Shown here: piece by piece, positions 10,701-20,649 of the stretch
Position numbering within the stretch: position 1 is the first letter of the stretch
Layout: each line of letters begins with the position of its first letter
NCBI GenBank assembly: GCA_956465555.1
Contig: OY101123.1
Span: 806,001 to 870,000, forward strand
Direction of reading: 5' to 3'
DNA: 64,000 nucleotides
Source: Nitzschia sp. pyKryTriq1
Lineage: Eukaryota; Bacillariophyta; Bacillariophyceae; Bacillariales; Bacillariaceae
Translations under genes and position numbers: made by a program
Notes under the pieces: generated by a model
Database searches by the model: none
Seen by the model: only the letters and a program-made list of their open reading frames with translations
Told to the model about the DNA's origin: nothing

Positions 10701-12631
10701 CACCCGACTACAAACAATCCGACGAGCAGCCGTCAACACTTCGTCAGACTGCCCCACAACCTCCAGAAGCGAGGTCGCATAGGCAATTGATGGATGCCAG
10801 CGACAACGATGACGGCTACGAACCTGAGGATCCCAACGACCCTCTAGCCCGGCTAGCAGCGATGGACGACGACGACGACGACGACGACGACGACTATGAA
10901 CCTGAGGATCCAGACGACCCTCTGGCCAGGCTAGCAGCAATGGACGGCGATGAAGAGGACTACGACCCTGAGGATCCCAACGACCCCTTTGCTCGACTAG
11001 CAGCGATGGACGATGACGAAGATGGCTACGAACCTCAGGATCTGGATGACCCTCTTGCTCGGCTTGGAATGGTGGACGACGAGGACGAGGGTGACGAAGC
11101 GCAAGACCAAACGAGCAAAAGAAACGAGAAGCAGGAAGAATCAGCCAAGGATATTGTCGCACGCATTATTGCTATGAGACTTGCCTCAGTGGATAGGGGT
11201 GAAGTTACTGGTGGAAACGATTCGTCGGCCCGAGGTGATCCTCTTGAAAGACTTATGGGGGGCATGGACATGGAAGACGAAAGCGAAAAACCTGAAAGCA
11301 ATCGATCAAGCACTGCAAATGACGAGGATGACGACGATATGCCCGATAAAGAGTTGATTGCACGCATCATCGCTTTGAGACTAGCTGCAGCGGACGAGGA
11401 GGAAGGAAATGGTGGAAAATTTGTTAAAACCAATCCGGAAGATCCACTTGAAAGGATCATGAACATGAATGCAGAGGATCAACTTATCGCTGCTGCTACG
11501 TTGATGCGCTACCTCGATCAAGACGAAGAGGATGAAGACGATGACGTTATCATTCGGAAGAAAGATTTCCGTGATTTGAGTTCCATGATCCAGGACAATG
11601 AGTTGGAAGAGCTCGAGAGGCGAGCTGCCACGTTGGCAGAGTCTGTGAGGACGAAGCTGGAAGTGTCCAGTTTAGCTGACCTGACCCGCGATACTGAGAC
11701 AACTATGGACACCGAAACTGGCTTTGGCTATGTGGCACTGGCAAAGGGAGGTCACAAGGACACTGTGAATATTTCGCATGTGATGAATGGTCTAGACGTC
11801 TCGAAGATCTCTAACGACGATGATTATGACAGGAGATTTGTTTCTATGTCCGACTCCATTCTCGATTCACCGGGGAGGGCCAATAAGAATGATGGGCAGT
11901 GGAACCAGCTCCTGGTGGGTCGCGAGTCCTCCGACGACTCGATGCACTCTGGTGGTGCGCGAGCTTCCGCTGGTGAATCTAGTGCTGACACCAGGTCGAG
12001 AAAGGGATTGTCGGCGGCGGCGGCGGCAGCTTTAGATCAAGGCGATGACTATAACAGGCAGTTTGCCGGAGAACCAACTCAAGGAGAGAACGGCAAGTAT
12101 TCATTTGGCTTAAATGGCACGGGCCGAAAAGAAACAATCAATGATGAAGCATTCAGGAGCCCGAGAGCATCACCTCGGCGGCAAGTTGATCTCAAAAAGC
12201 TTAGCGTCCAGAGCGACGATTCTCCAGTTCAATCAAAATCCTACTCTATTTCGGACTGGGCAGCCGTCGGTGGCATCGCAAATGTTCTCGCTGACTGGTC
12301 TGACTCGCAATCTAGCACGAGCTATGCTGAGTCCACGGCTCAGGATTCTGTCACGTCTTTTGAAGCCACGACGCGTGCTTCATTCTTGGACACACCCGTG
12401 GCCAATGAGATCGACCAGCTCGTCGGCAAGATGGACTGGGACGGCGTAAAGGCAGTCGCCGAGAAATATGAGACCTCCGTTGCTATTAGTCGACCAACTG
12501 GGCGAGCAGCGGCGTCTCAGTCGTTCGACGCAGACATCAGCGGTATGTCCGCGCTCGAGGAGAAACGCAAGAAAAAGAGAGAACTTGAGGCTTGGAGAGA
12601 TTCGCTAGCAAAGAGTTTCACAAAGGGATAG
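7758..12631 (+). CDS. Class C GPCR with solute-binding-protein ectodomain and long acidic tail (receptor 2)
   Basis: Exons 7758-10190 and 10259-12631; intron 10191-10258 (GTAAGC...TTTCGCAG, 68 bp, phase 0). The product is 1601 aa. Residues about 20-440 resemble family-1 solute-binding proteins (VIPLDGDLLSMYYRRDLF, ITIPRTWEEYNQAAAFF). The 7TM class C domain lies at about 521-780 with CSGG, WLPLSVFPFLEVWLIGGPI and EDPTVLFVVLSAM. The 820-residue cytosolic tail starts with a coiled coil (IESLSLKVEQIEGFNTELE), continues with four acidic repeats (about 998-1085) and two ARIIAxRLA/DPLERxM repeats, and ends in Ser-rich sequence. ATG 7758-7760 is chosen over an upstream TTG. It pairs head-to-head with receptor 1, suggesting co-expression and possibly a heterodimer (inference). 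Confidence 0.82.
10817..11090 (+). repeat. Acidic tandem protein repeat in receptor 2 tail
   Basis: Four in-frame copies start at 10817, 10895, 10961 and 11027 (spacing 78, 66, 66 bp). Each has a core Y-x-P-x-D-x-[DN]-D-P-[LF]-A-R-L-[AG]-x-[MV]-D followed by an Asp/Glu run. The first spacer is lengthened by a (GAC)n run. Two related longer modules, [ED]-[IL]-[IV]-A-R-I-I-A-x-R-L-A and D-P-L-E-R-[LI]-M, follow at about 11150-11260 and 11345-11460. Confidence 0.85.
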
Positions 12632-12675
12632 TGATCGAAATATAGTGGTAATTTGATGCTTGATTCGCTTTATTT

Positions 12676-13865
12676 TTAAACTATCAGATTACCATCCAGC
12701 ATGTCGTCAATATCTGTGATAATCCAGTCTTCTTGAACGTTTCGAAAGGCACCCCCTGCGTCCTTGGTTGTTTTTACTGTCGACTCCATTCGCACTAAAT
12801 GAGGGACGTTCCGTGCGGTGTCGTTGTCAGCGGTTCCCTGAATGACTTTGCCGCTGTCTACCTTCTTGACGTAAAACACTTCGTTGCACCATACCAAAAC
12901 TTGGGCAATCACCGTACTTTCCATGATTCCTTTTTCAAGCTTGTCCTTTCGCAACTTGTTCAAATCTTCCGTCCGATCCATGGATGGCTTTTTCATCATT
13001 GTCCTGTAGAAATTTAAAAGGGCTTTGTCGGATTTGATATTCCTTCTGGAAATGTAAGGTATGGCGTAAAGGCTCACGAGTTCCGCAGAATAAGGGATAG
13101 TCTTGAGGCATACTTCAACTTCCTCACTGATATTATTTTCTTTTGCAGACTGATACAAGGCTATTAACTTCTCTTCCAACATGTCTTCAAGAGGAATCAC
13201 TGGGTTGTCAACTTTTTCGGAATCATCATCCTTTGCCTCCATCGTCACAGCCTTAGTTCCACCTAATTTTTCATGAAAATTTAATTCATACATGTCACTG
13301 ATAATACTATTCATTGGGACTGTTGTTTGGGTGCAAAGTGAGCTTCCATTCTTGTTTTAGCAGCTGACGCGATTATTTAATCGGATGATTGACTGAAGCG
13401 AAACTCACCTGATGGCGACGCCAAATCGGCCAGTAGACCCGCAGTGCCTTGTGTGAAAGCCCATGACACAGAATCGGCCAGCTCCCCCTTCCAACTACCG
13501 AAAAAGAGAAACTGATATAATGGAACATCTAGGAACATGAATGCCGACGCCAATGCGTTCATCTGCACATTTCCAGTTTTCGTCGTCACCGTCGACAAGA
13601 GCTGTCCCTTGGTCGCATGGTCAATCGTTCCTTCCACTAGACGAGGTAAAGGGGATTCATCGTGGCGCCATGGAAACACAACCTTTCCGGATGCGATTTT
13701 GCTGGATTCTTCATCCGTTTCTTGATCTTCCTTCGGGGGTTCCTCGGCGGAGAAGAAACGTGCACCCCTGAACCGGAAAGAGGAGAGATTATTTGATGAC
13801 GGTCGACATGAATTGTGTCTTCCACTCAGCCTTCCGATTGTATTCATACAACTAACTCTACTCAT
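12676..13865 (-). CDS. Mitochondrial-type protein of unknown function, paralog A (Tim44/mL45-like?)
   Basis: Exons 13409-13865 and 12676-13319; intron 13320-13408 (GTGAGT...CAACAG, 89 bp, phase 1). The product is 366 aa. The N-terminus (MSRVSCMNTIGRLSGRHNSC) is basic and Ser/Arg-rich, like a mitochondrial presequence. Shared blocks with paralog B: FPWRHDESPLPRL, FLDVPLYQFLFF, VSWAFTQGTAG and the C-terminal WIITDIDDMLDGNL. The C-terminal half (AQVLVWCNEVFYVK, then HLVRMESTV, then W-x-ITDID) has the strand pattern of a Tim44/mL45-like NTF2 fold. That assignment is weak; function unknown. Stop is 44 bp from the convergent receptor 2 stop. Confidence 0.7.
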
Positions 13866-14166
13866 TTTCAACTTGTAAATGGGCTCTGGCAGGAGTTGTG
13901 GCTTGATGGCTTGATGGCTTGATGGCTTGATACCCTGTTACTCTACTCGTAGAGAGTAGAGCGTAGACTACTATTGTGGGCTGTGGGCGCTTGTACCGTT
14001 ACCGGTAGGGAGCGGAGAGAATAGATGACGAGGATCGATGAGAGAGGTTCCACCATCGTGGGATGAATCATCATCAGTTTTTATCGGGGGGTGTTCTATG
14101 TTCTAGCGGCATCGGGTCGAACGAATCATCATCATCATCAATCAACGAACAGAACACGCGTGGTAT
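13866..14166. other. Spacer between paralog A and the duplicated block
   Basis: Upstream region of paralog A. Contains tandem GATGGCTT copies (13903-13930), a CTACTCTCTAC-type tract (13935-13975) and an (ATC)n run near 14125. No gene seen. Confidence 0.4.
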
Positions 14167-15230
14167 TCGCACGAGGAGCACAAGCGCCGAATAATATACA
14201 AAACAGGCAATCTGAAGAATGATCATCGACCGATTTTTCGAAATGGCCGAACGGGCCGAACTGTGATCCGTTTCGAAACTCAAAAAGCATCTCAAACATC
14301 GGTTTCTTCCTTGGCACACATGATGCAGTAGCTGTAAAAGTGCTACATACACCCTCTCACCGTTGCATTGAATCATGTGAGAGATGTCCGAATTTGAAGA
14401 AAAACGACTGGCGACACCGTTCACTTTCTACGTCCGCCCGTACACTTGGCCGCCCGAACACCGTTGCCTCGGTCGTTTGCAATCTCGACGAGAAACGATC
14501 ACCACCTTCGTTCAATCCTACGCTCCGCAGTAGACAAAATACCGTTACAGTTGATCTTGGATCGATCCGAACTCGACAGAAAGCCCTTGCATCGTCGTCA
14601 CTTTTCCGCTCATTTTGCGATCATTATTTTGACTTCGGTCATTTTCGTCACCCCTGTTGGAATTGAGGTTGCCGCGCCGCTGGACCAGCCCACCCGCGTG
14701 TTGATCGCGTCTCTGAGTGTGAGCCTCCCTTCCGTGCTGTGTATAGTAGAAATTGTGGTAAAGTTGAAAGATTCCCGTAAGCGTCGAGCGACTTTGTCAG
14801 GTCGTTTGATGTGGGAGGAGCCGGTTTGGGGTTCCGGAGAAAGCGCGTTGAGAGCCGGACAGTTTTGGGTTGCCCACAGCCCCGTCCGAAGCTTGTATGA
14901 CATGCTACTTTACGTCCCCCCATGGACCCGCATCAGAAATGGTGCGGTTCCGTGCAGCCACAATTAAAAAATCTACTGACAAACACTTGCGATGGAAGAG
15001 GCGCTTGACCATGGACTTGATCATCACGCGGGTAAGTTGGTTTGGCGGTGTGCCACTTTCTATACTAGCGGGGGTGTCGGAAGCGTTTGATGCTGGAACA
15101 ATGATAGAATGATGATAAAAATATAGCTCTATTCTAATAGTAGTATTTGATTGCCACCGGAGTATGATGTTTCACTGTCTTCCGTGAACGATGTGGTCGT
15201 TTGTTGCTATCGTATCCTCTTTCTTCGTCA

Positions 15231-15946
15231 TTATTCGTTTCGTCGTCGGCGGTGCGATCGCTATCGTAGCCTCCTTCGTCAAGTATTCGTACAGTACAGT
15301 ACAGCACAAGTATTTTCGTCGTCGGCGGTGCGGTTGCTATCGTATCCTCCTTCGTCAAGTAGTATTCGTACAGTAAAGTATAGCACATGTATTTTCGTCG
15401 TCGGCGGTGCGGTTGCTGTCGTATCCTCCTTTGTCAAGTAGTATTCGTACAGTACAGTACAGCACAAGTATTTTCGTCGTCGGCGGTGCGGTTGCTGTCG
15501 TATCCTCCTTTGTCAAGTAGTATTCGTACAGTACAGTACAGCACAAGTATTTTCGTCGTCGGCGGTGCGGTTGCTATCGTATCCTCCTTCGTCAAGTAGT
15601 ATTCGTACAGTAAAGTATAGCACATGTATTTTCGTCGTCGGCGGTGCGGTTGCTGTCGTATCCTCCTTTGTCAAGTAGTATTCGTACAGTACAGTACAGC
15701 ACAAGTATTTTCGTCGTCGGCGGTGCGGTTGCTATCGTATCCTCCTTCGTCAAGTAGTATTCGTACAGTAAAGTATAGCACATGTATTTTCGTCGTCGGC
15801 GGTGCGGTTGCTGTCGTATCCTCCTTTGTCAAGTAGTATTCGTACAGTACAGTACAGCACAAGTATTTTCGTCGTCGGCGGTGCGGTTGCTATCGTATCC
15901 TCCTTCGTCAAGTAGTATTCGTACAGTACAGTATAGCACAAGTATT
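15231..15946. repeat. 79-bp VNTR array (about nine units)
   Basis: Eight full 79-bp units begin at 15311 and every 79 bases to 15864, preceded by one degenerate unit (15231-15310). The unit core is TTTTCGTCGTCGGCGGTGCG then TATCCTCCTT and GTACAGTA. Two variants alternate: A (CTATCG, CCTTCG, AAAGTATAGCACATG) and B (CTGTCG, CCTTTG, CAGTACAGCACAAG), in the order A B B A B A B A'. Because 79 is not a multiple of three, many short frames stay open on both strands; I do not treat these as genes. Confidence 0.92.
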
Positions 15947-15959
15947 AGTTTTGCTGGTC

Positions 15960-16214
15960 TTTGTCGCAATAGTCCCGTTGTTCTTGGATGCAATGCACGT
16001 GACTCCGAACCAACTGCACACATACGATGATTCTGAAAGCCAGTTGTCCGACTGAGCCCATGACTCGCCCCTTCTGTGCCAAAATGAAAAGGCTCGCAAG
16101 TGCATATCGTTCCCTTCTAGCGGACTCGCTGAACTCATAGTCGTTCGCAGTAGAAAGCCAAACAAGTTCAAAGTGATTGGTTGCGAATAGTGCATGAACC
16201 GATGGGTTCATCAT
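15960..16214 (-). pseudogene. Leucine-rich-repeat receptor relic (copy 1)
   Basis: One frame reads ESARRERYALASLFILAQKG and, after a frame change near 16075, the next reads SWAQSDNWLSES then CSWFGVTC. RYALA-L...W...NWL...C-WFGV-C is the N-terminal cap that precedes leucine-rich repeats in diatom LRR receptor-like proteins. No repeats follow; the sequence runs straight into the VNTR. The same broken relic is at 33082-33336. Confidence 0.5.
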
Positions 16215-16641
16215 ACGCCTGATATAGCCGAGAAATAAAGTCTTGAAGGTGAAGCTGGTATCGATGTCTTACGTCAATGGGAATGATTGTGATTTCGCCA
16301 TCGCACCGACACTGGTCAATAACACGAGGTATCGCAAAATCCGAGAAGTCGCAACTGTCTAGGTTGATATCATCCATGCGAAGTAGTTGATGTTTGGGTC
16401 CACCGTGGGTCTCATCATCGTCCAACACAAACACAAGGCTAGCCGCTTCTCCCCCACCTACCATCAAGATGTATACGAGAGACACAAGTCCGTGAAAGCT
16501 GCAGTCAGGATGGAGCCCGGCCGAAGGAGATGCTCGTGGTGCTTGCTTCATCTCGCGGTCTTGATCCAATGCATCCCAGTTCCCCATTTCTTCATCTTCA
16601 TCCAACGGAACTGGAACTGAATAATCATCTTTCTGCACCAT
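16168..16641 (-). CDS. Orphan open frame, start unresolved
   Basis: An open frame runs from 17097 to the stop at 16168. The first in-frame ATG is 16639-16641 (MVQKDDYSVPVPLDEDEE), giving 157 aa. Upstream in the same frame are acidic sequence and a Thr-His run encoded by a (GT)n microsatellite, so a spliced 5' exon is possible. The product is acidic, then has LVSLVYILMVGGGEAASLVF and ends YDEPIGSCTIRNQSL. I recognise no family. It may be the leader of the LRR relic directly downstream. The copy at 33290-33957 is disrupted. Confidence 0.3.
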   Translation of the reverse strand: MVQKDDYSVPVPLDEDEEMGNWDALDQDREMKQAPRASPSAGLHPDCSFHGLVSLVYILMVGGGEAASLVFVLDDDETHGGPKHQLLRMDDINLDSCDFSDFAIPRVIDQCRCDGEITIIPIDVRHRYQLHLQDFISRLYQAYDEPIGSCTIRNQSL

Positions 16642-16967
16642 GGTAAAGCCGTTTGTCTCGGTTTCGTCTTCATCTTCAAAAATTTCAATTGTGTTGCGTT
16701 CCAGATTTGTTCTAGTATGTTCACTTTGCAACAGTGTTTGGAGTCCTTCCTCATGCTCGATTTCTTCGGATACTTTTGATGACAGTTTGCCCTTGGATAT
16801 CGTTTGTTGACTCCTGAAGCACTGTTCTTTTTCTGTTTCATCTACCAAGGGTGCAGGCTGGATTTCAGGTGCAGCTAGTTGATCAGAAGGTCGCTTTGTT
16901 CGAGAGTACCTGGTTGTGAAGTCAAGTACAATTACTTCTAGCACTCCTCGACGTCTCAATAGAATAG

Positions 16968-16999
<32 letters not shown>
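16968..16999. repeat. (GT)n microsatellite
   Basis: An uninterrupted GT dinucleotide run between paralog B and the duplicated block. Confidence 0.9.
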
Positions 17000-17097
17000 C
17001 CATGCCATAGTGGAATGACTAAAGAAGAACCCACTTTTGATAGTATTTCATCTGGATGGAACCTCACCAAACCACTGTAGCTGCCGTGCACATCCAA

Positions 17098-18338
17098 TCA
17101 CAGCATTAGATTTCCATCTAGATGATCATCGATATCGGTTATTTGCCAGTTTCCCGGCACCATATCGAAGGGTATGATGGGATGCTCCCGAGGTATCGTC
17201 TCCACAACCATTTCGAATCGAACCAGATGGAAGACCTTTCGAAACTTCTCATCTTCATAACCTTGAAGGACCGCTCCTGTGGACAAGTCTTTCACCCAAA
17301 AGATTTCGTCACACTCTATCAATACCTGACAAATGATTGTACTTTCAGCATTTCCCCGTTGCGTCATTTCCATCACCAGATCTTGATAGATGGGGATAGC
17401 TTCCCGTGGTGCGACGGCTATGACCTCGAGCAGTTGTTGATACTGGGCTTTGAGAGCAGGGGTCCGTTTCAATGCCTTTCGAGAGAGAAAGGGAAACACA
17501 AAAAGATTCTCGATCCTGGCCATTGTTGGTCGGCATTCGAGACGGATCTGTAGTTGGTGTTTCCCAAATTCATGTGCCGACTGATAGAGTTTCCGTAGAT
17601 TTTCTTCCACCATGAAATCTGTTTCATCTAGAATGTTGGAAGAATCACCATCCTCCGTTTCGGAGGATTCACCCTCATTCTCTTTATCTGTGCCATGATC
17701 AAACCTTAAATTTCCTTCACCATTCGACAACTGGTCCATTGGAACTGCTCACACGCCGCATGCAGGGAAACGTAACGTTCAAATGATTGATTGAGAATGC
17801 CTCCAGAACGAATTGACCAGTAAACTGTTTCTGAGATGAAGCATATAACGCGAGACCTACCTCGATACACATTTGACAGAATTCCCGCCACGCCTTGGAC
17901 AAAGGCCCACGACATATTTTCAGCCAAGTCATCTTGCCAGTCACGAAAAAAGACCAGCTTGTGCAACGGTACGTTCATAAACATCCAAGCTGTCGCAATT
18001 TCATCAATGAGCGGATGACTTGTATAGATATTGCCACCCAAAAGTTGCCCTTTTTTATGGAATTCCGGAGATGTTGGGTCCAGCCGTGGCAGCGGCTCGC
18101 CCGAGTGCCTCCATGGGAAAAGGGGCGGCCGATTGGCTTTTTCCACCCGTTGAAAGGGTGCCTTGAGAAGCTTTTCTCGAAGACCAGCAGTGGATGGCGC
18201 GTCATCCAAGCCGGAAGACGCTACCGAAGGTCCCTCATTTTTGCTGGAGGAAAGCAATCGTTGCATCAACAACAAGGAACTGCCATGTTGTTTCGTTGGC
18301 CGCCACGGATGAGTCAGTCGACGGCAGTGATTTCTCAT
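17098..18338 (-). CDS. Mitochondrial-type protein of unknown function, paralog B (Tim44/mL45-like?)
   Basis: Exons 17861-18338 and 17098-17744; intron 17745-17860 (GTAGGT...GAGCAG, 116 bp, phase 1), at the same position and phase as in paralog A. The product is 374 aa. The N-terminus (MRNHCRRLTHPWRPTKQHG) is basic and Ser-rich, like a mitochondrial presequence. Shared blocks are LFPWRHSGEPLPRL, FMNVPLHKLVFF, MSWAFVQGVAGIL and the C-terminal GNWQITDIDDHLDGNL. The downstream exon starts VPMDQLSN versus VPMNSII in paralog A. The C-terminal part may be a Tim44/mL45-like NTF2 fold (weak). ATG 18336-18338 replaces an upstream TTG. Confidence 0.72.
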
Positions 18339-18804
18339 TTTCGTTTTGCAGTCCAAATGAACCACCGACAACGACTGCTAATTCGAGTCAGACTAAGGCC
18401 AAGATTTATGAATATGTGGTGTTACTTGAAACGTGTGTCTGTAGTATCAACATGGGTGGCGACGATGATGTTTTAAATGGCAAGGAGCGAGGACGAAGAA
18501 GATTCAAGATTGCTGATGCGGTGTTTTGAGTTTCTGCGTTGTTTTGGATATCGACTATTTGACACATCGGACTGCAAGGCAAACAAAGTGCTACACCATC
18601 ATCAACAAGCAGCGCCCATCATATTGAAGGAGGGCCAGCTGTGACACAGTATAGCTAAAGAGAATAGCTCTCTCTAGTAGAGAGTAGTAGAATAACAACA
18701 GCAACAGGTGCTCCAGACTATTTTGTAGTGGAGTATAGTACTTGTACCTATTAGCTATCTACTAGCTCTAGAGGAGTGAGTCAGTCAATCAGTCATCAGT
18801 CGTC
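18339..18804. other. Spacer upstream of paralog B
   Basis: No gene seen. Holds a CTCTCTCTAGTAGAGAGTAG tract (about 18667-18693) and related CTAC words to 18775, members of the dispersed intergenic tract family. Confidence 0.4.
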
Positions 18805-20649
18805 TTACATGGATTTGCGCCGCAAGAACGATCGTGCCGCCGCCACTGCCACATTCGTTGGGCGCAGAACCGAGGAGAATTTTCCTTTTTCTTCTTTGTC
18901 GTCTTCACCAAGCTTGGGGACGGACAATGCTTTCGAGATCTTTTTGATGGGCTGCAAGGCTCCAAAGAGTTTCATTGGTTTGACAACATCTTGTTCATTG
19001 CGCTGCTGCTGCTGCTGTTGTTGTGAGGATGATTCATTGCCCGACGAAGCCGATGCAAATACAAAACGATCGTCGTCGTCCAAACCACGTTCCTGAAAGG
19101 GTGTTTCTGCGACTCCTCCCCCTATACTATTTCTAGTGTGATCGGCAAAGGAACCATCACTGCGATAATAATGGGAAGAGGGGGTTTCGCCGACGGCTGT
19201 CAATAGTTGATTGGTAGCGGGCGTTTCGGCAGCTCGTCGTGAAGTACAATTCATATTAGGCAACGGTGTCTCAGCCACCGCAAGACGTGATTGGGCTGGA
19301 ACGGGAGATAATGTGCTGCTACTGCTAGCAGCAGTGACTTTTCTGGCGGTGACTAGGCGTGCCGTCTGGGCACCAGCTTCAGATCCGTCCTCGTTGCTGG
19401 ATGTGGATGTTACTTGTTGCTTGATGTTTCTATTGTTGTCGTCCGCCGAAGAAGTAGACTGTGCGGATCGTTGATGCGGTGTAATGACGGAGCCCATGCT
19501 AGTACTGGTACTGTTGGGACGAGTGGTGACAGAAGACGATGAGGTTTCGGAGGGTTTCTTTTTCTTTTGGTTGGTGGTCACCTTTTTGGTGTTGCCACTC
19601 TTGATACTACTAGTAGCAGTAGCAGGAATCGAACGATGTTGTTCATTGTCGAGCAATTTCGTCACATCCGTCAACATGCTGTGAAAGTGATTGATGCGTT
19701 GATGATGATTCTTGTCTCGTCGCGTTACCAGAGGCCGACGAGGAGCAGGCTGTTGCTGAGGTACGGCCGGCTTGTCCTTGGAGGATCGTTTGACCTTTTT
19801 TCGCGGCCTTGGGTCTTCGACGACGACTTCTTCGACTTTTGGAAGGTACGGATTGTCGACCTCAAAGTAGTCCAACAGCCTCGATACCACGGTCGGTATT
19901 CTCTTCCACATGTACTTAGTCAAACACTTCTGCCATAGATATATTCCGAATGGTTCATTGCTGGGAAGTAGAAAGGCGATGCGCGTCAGCTGTTCCATCA
20001 AATATTCAGTGTACACCTCTTCTGCCGGCCGCGTATTGTTAGCAGTAGCAGTGCTGGCCTGTCGTTTGCGCTTGCCATGTTTCTTCTTTTTTTTCTTGCT
20101 CTTGTTCTTTTGGTCTAGTAATAGCAGCTTTCCTTGCACCTTGGCAAATCGCTCCAGCAAAATTTGGGCAGACGACGACTCGCCGCCACAACGTACTCGT
20201 AGTTCCAAAAAGAGAACCACTTTCCACTCAAAATGACGCAGCGATGTTATCTTTGGTTGTTCCTGGCGATATTGTTCCTCCAGTGCTGTTGCTTCTGCTA
20301 CTGCTGTTGCTTGTGGTGGGGATGGAGGCGACATGGACAAAAAGTGTTTCAGGACACCGTCGAGCCGTTTCGTATCCTGCAACCAGACAGGACTTTGTTG
20401 TTTGATCCATATCCGGGCCGCCAGCAAGGGATCGTGCGGTGGAGGTGCAGCTGGAGTTTCGGTGCGATTGTTCGTGTCCTTCTCCGCGCCCTGGTGGTTA
20501 CTGTTATTCTCACTACTTGCAGCGGTACGAGTACTTGTACCAGCTGGCGGATGAGCCACCTCTGTCGGCGGGACACACCACGCTCGATGCCATTCTTCCA
20601 ACTGAACGAATAATAAGTCAACATCCGTGGTAGGAGGTTTTGTATTCAT
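18805..20649 (-). CDS. Possible Treslin/Sld3-like replication initiation protein
   Basis: A 614-aa protein. The N-terminal region has ITSLRHFEWKVVLFLELRV (near residue 160) and a helical block ending LTKYMWKRIPTVVSRLLDYF. These resemble the Treslin/Sld3 domain, where a conserved basic helix precedes an L-x-LRLEL strand. The C-terminal half is disordered, Ser/Thr/Gln-rich, and has four V/A-x-ETP sites (AETPLPN, AETPATN, GETPSSH, AETPFQE), each a minimal CDK site. In Treslin/Sld3, CDK phosphorylation licenses TopBP1/Dpb11 binding, so the repeats fit that role. The link is inference. A Lys-rich segment (KKKKKKHGKRKRQ) may be a nuclear signal. Start is ATG 20647-20649; an upstream TTG at 20757 was rejected. 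Confidence 0.5.
   Translation of the reverse strand: MNTKPPTTDVDLLFVQLEEWHRAWCVPPTEVAHPPAGTSTRTAASSENNSNHQGAEKDTNNRTETPAAPPPHDPLLAARIWIKQQSPVWLQDTKRLDGVLKHFLSMSPPSPPQATAVAEATALEEQYRQEQPKITSLRHFEWKVVLFLELRVRCGGESSSAQILLERFAKVQGKLLLLDQKNKSKKKKKKHGKRKRQASTATANNTRPAEEVYTEYLMEQLTRIAFLLPSNEPFGIYLWQKCLTKYMWKRIPTVVSRLLDYFEVDNPYLPKVEEVVVEDPRPRKKVKRSSKDKPAVPQQQPAPRRPLVTRRDKNHHQRINHFHSMLTDVTKLLDNEQHRSIPATATSSIKSGNTKKVTTNQKKKKPSETSSSSVTTRPNSTSTSMGSVITPHQRSAQSTSSADDNNRNIKQQVTSTSSNEDGSEAGAQTARLVTARKVTAASSSSTLSPVPAQSRLAVAETPLPNMNCTSRRAAETPATNQLLTAVGETPSSHYYRSDGSFADHTRNSIGGGVAETPFQERGLDDDDRFVFASASSGNESSSQQQQQQQRNEQDVVKPMKLFGALQPIKKISKALSVPKLGEDDKEEKGKFSSVLRPTNVAVAAARSFLRRKSM

Larger units (their letters stand above)
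14167..16670. repeat. Segmental duplication block, copy 1
   Basis: Near-identical to 31756-33950 in the same orientation. Homology starts at GAGGAGCACAAGCGCCGA and ends at GTCTCGGTTTCGTCTT. Size differs mainly because copy 1 has six more 79-bp VNTR units and lacks the 165-bp tandem duplication of copy 2. The left kilobase contains long open frames on both strands, none with a credible ATG start or family match. The middle is the VNTR, then a leucine-rich-repeat relic, then the 3' part of an orphan frame that continues intact past the block to the right. That continuation suggests copy 1 is the parent. Confidence 0.85.

Noticed and set aside
15134-15941. Many 60-96-codon frames across the 79-bp VNTR
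   Set aside because: They repeat the same translated unit in rotating frames on both strands and follow from the repeat, not from selection for coding.
15231-15946. CRISPR array
   Set aside because: The units are tandem without unique spacers, and the genome is eukaryotic.
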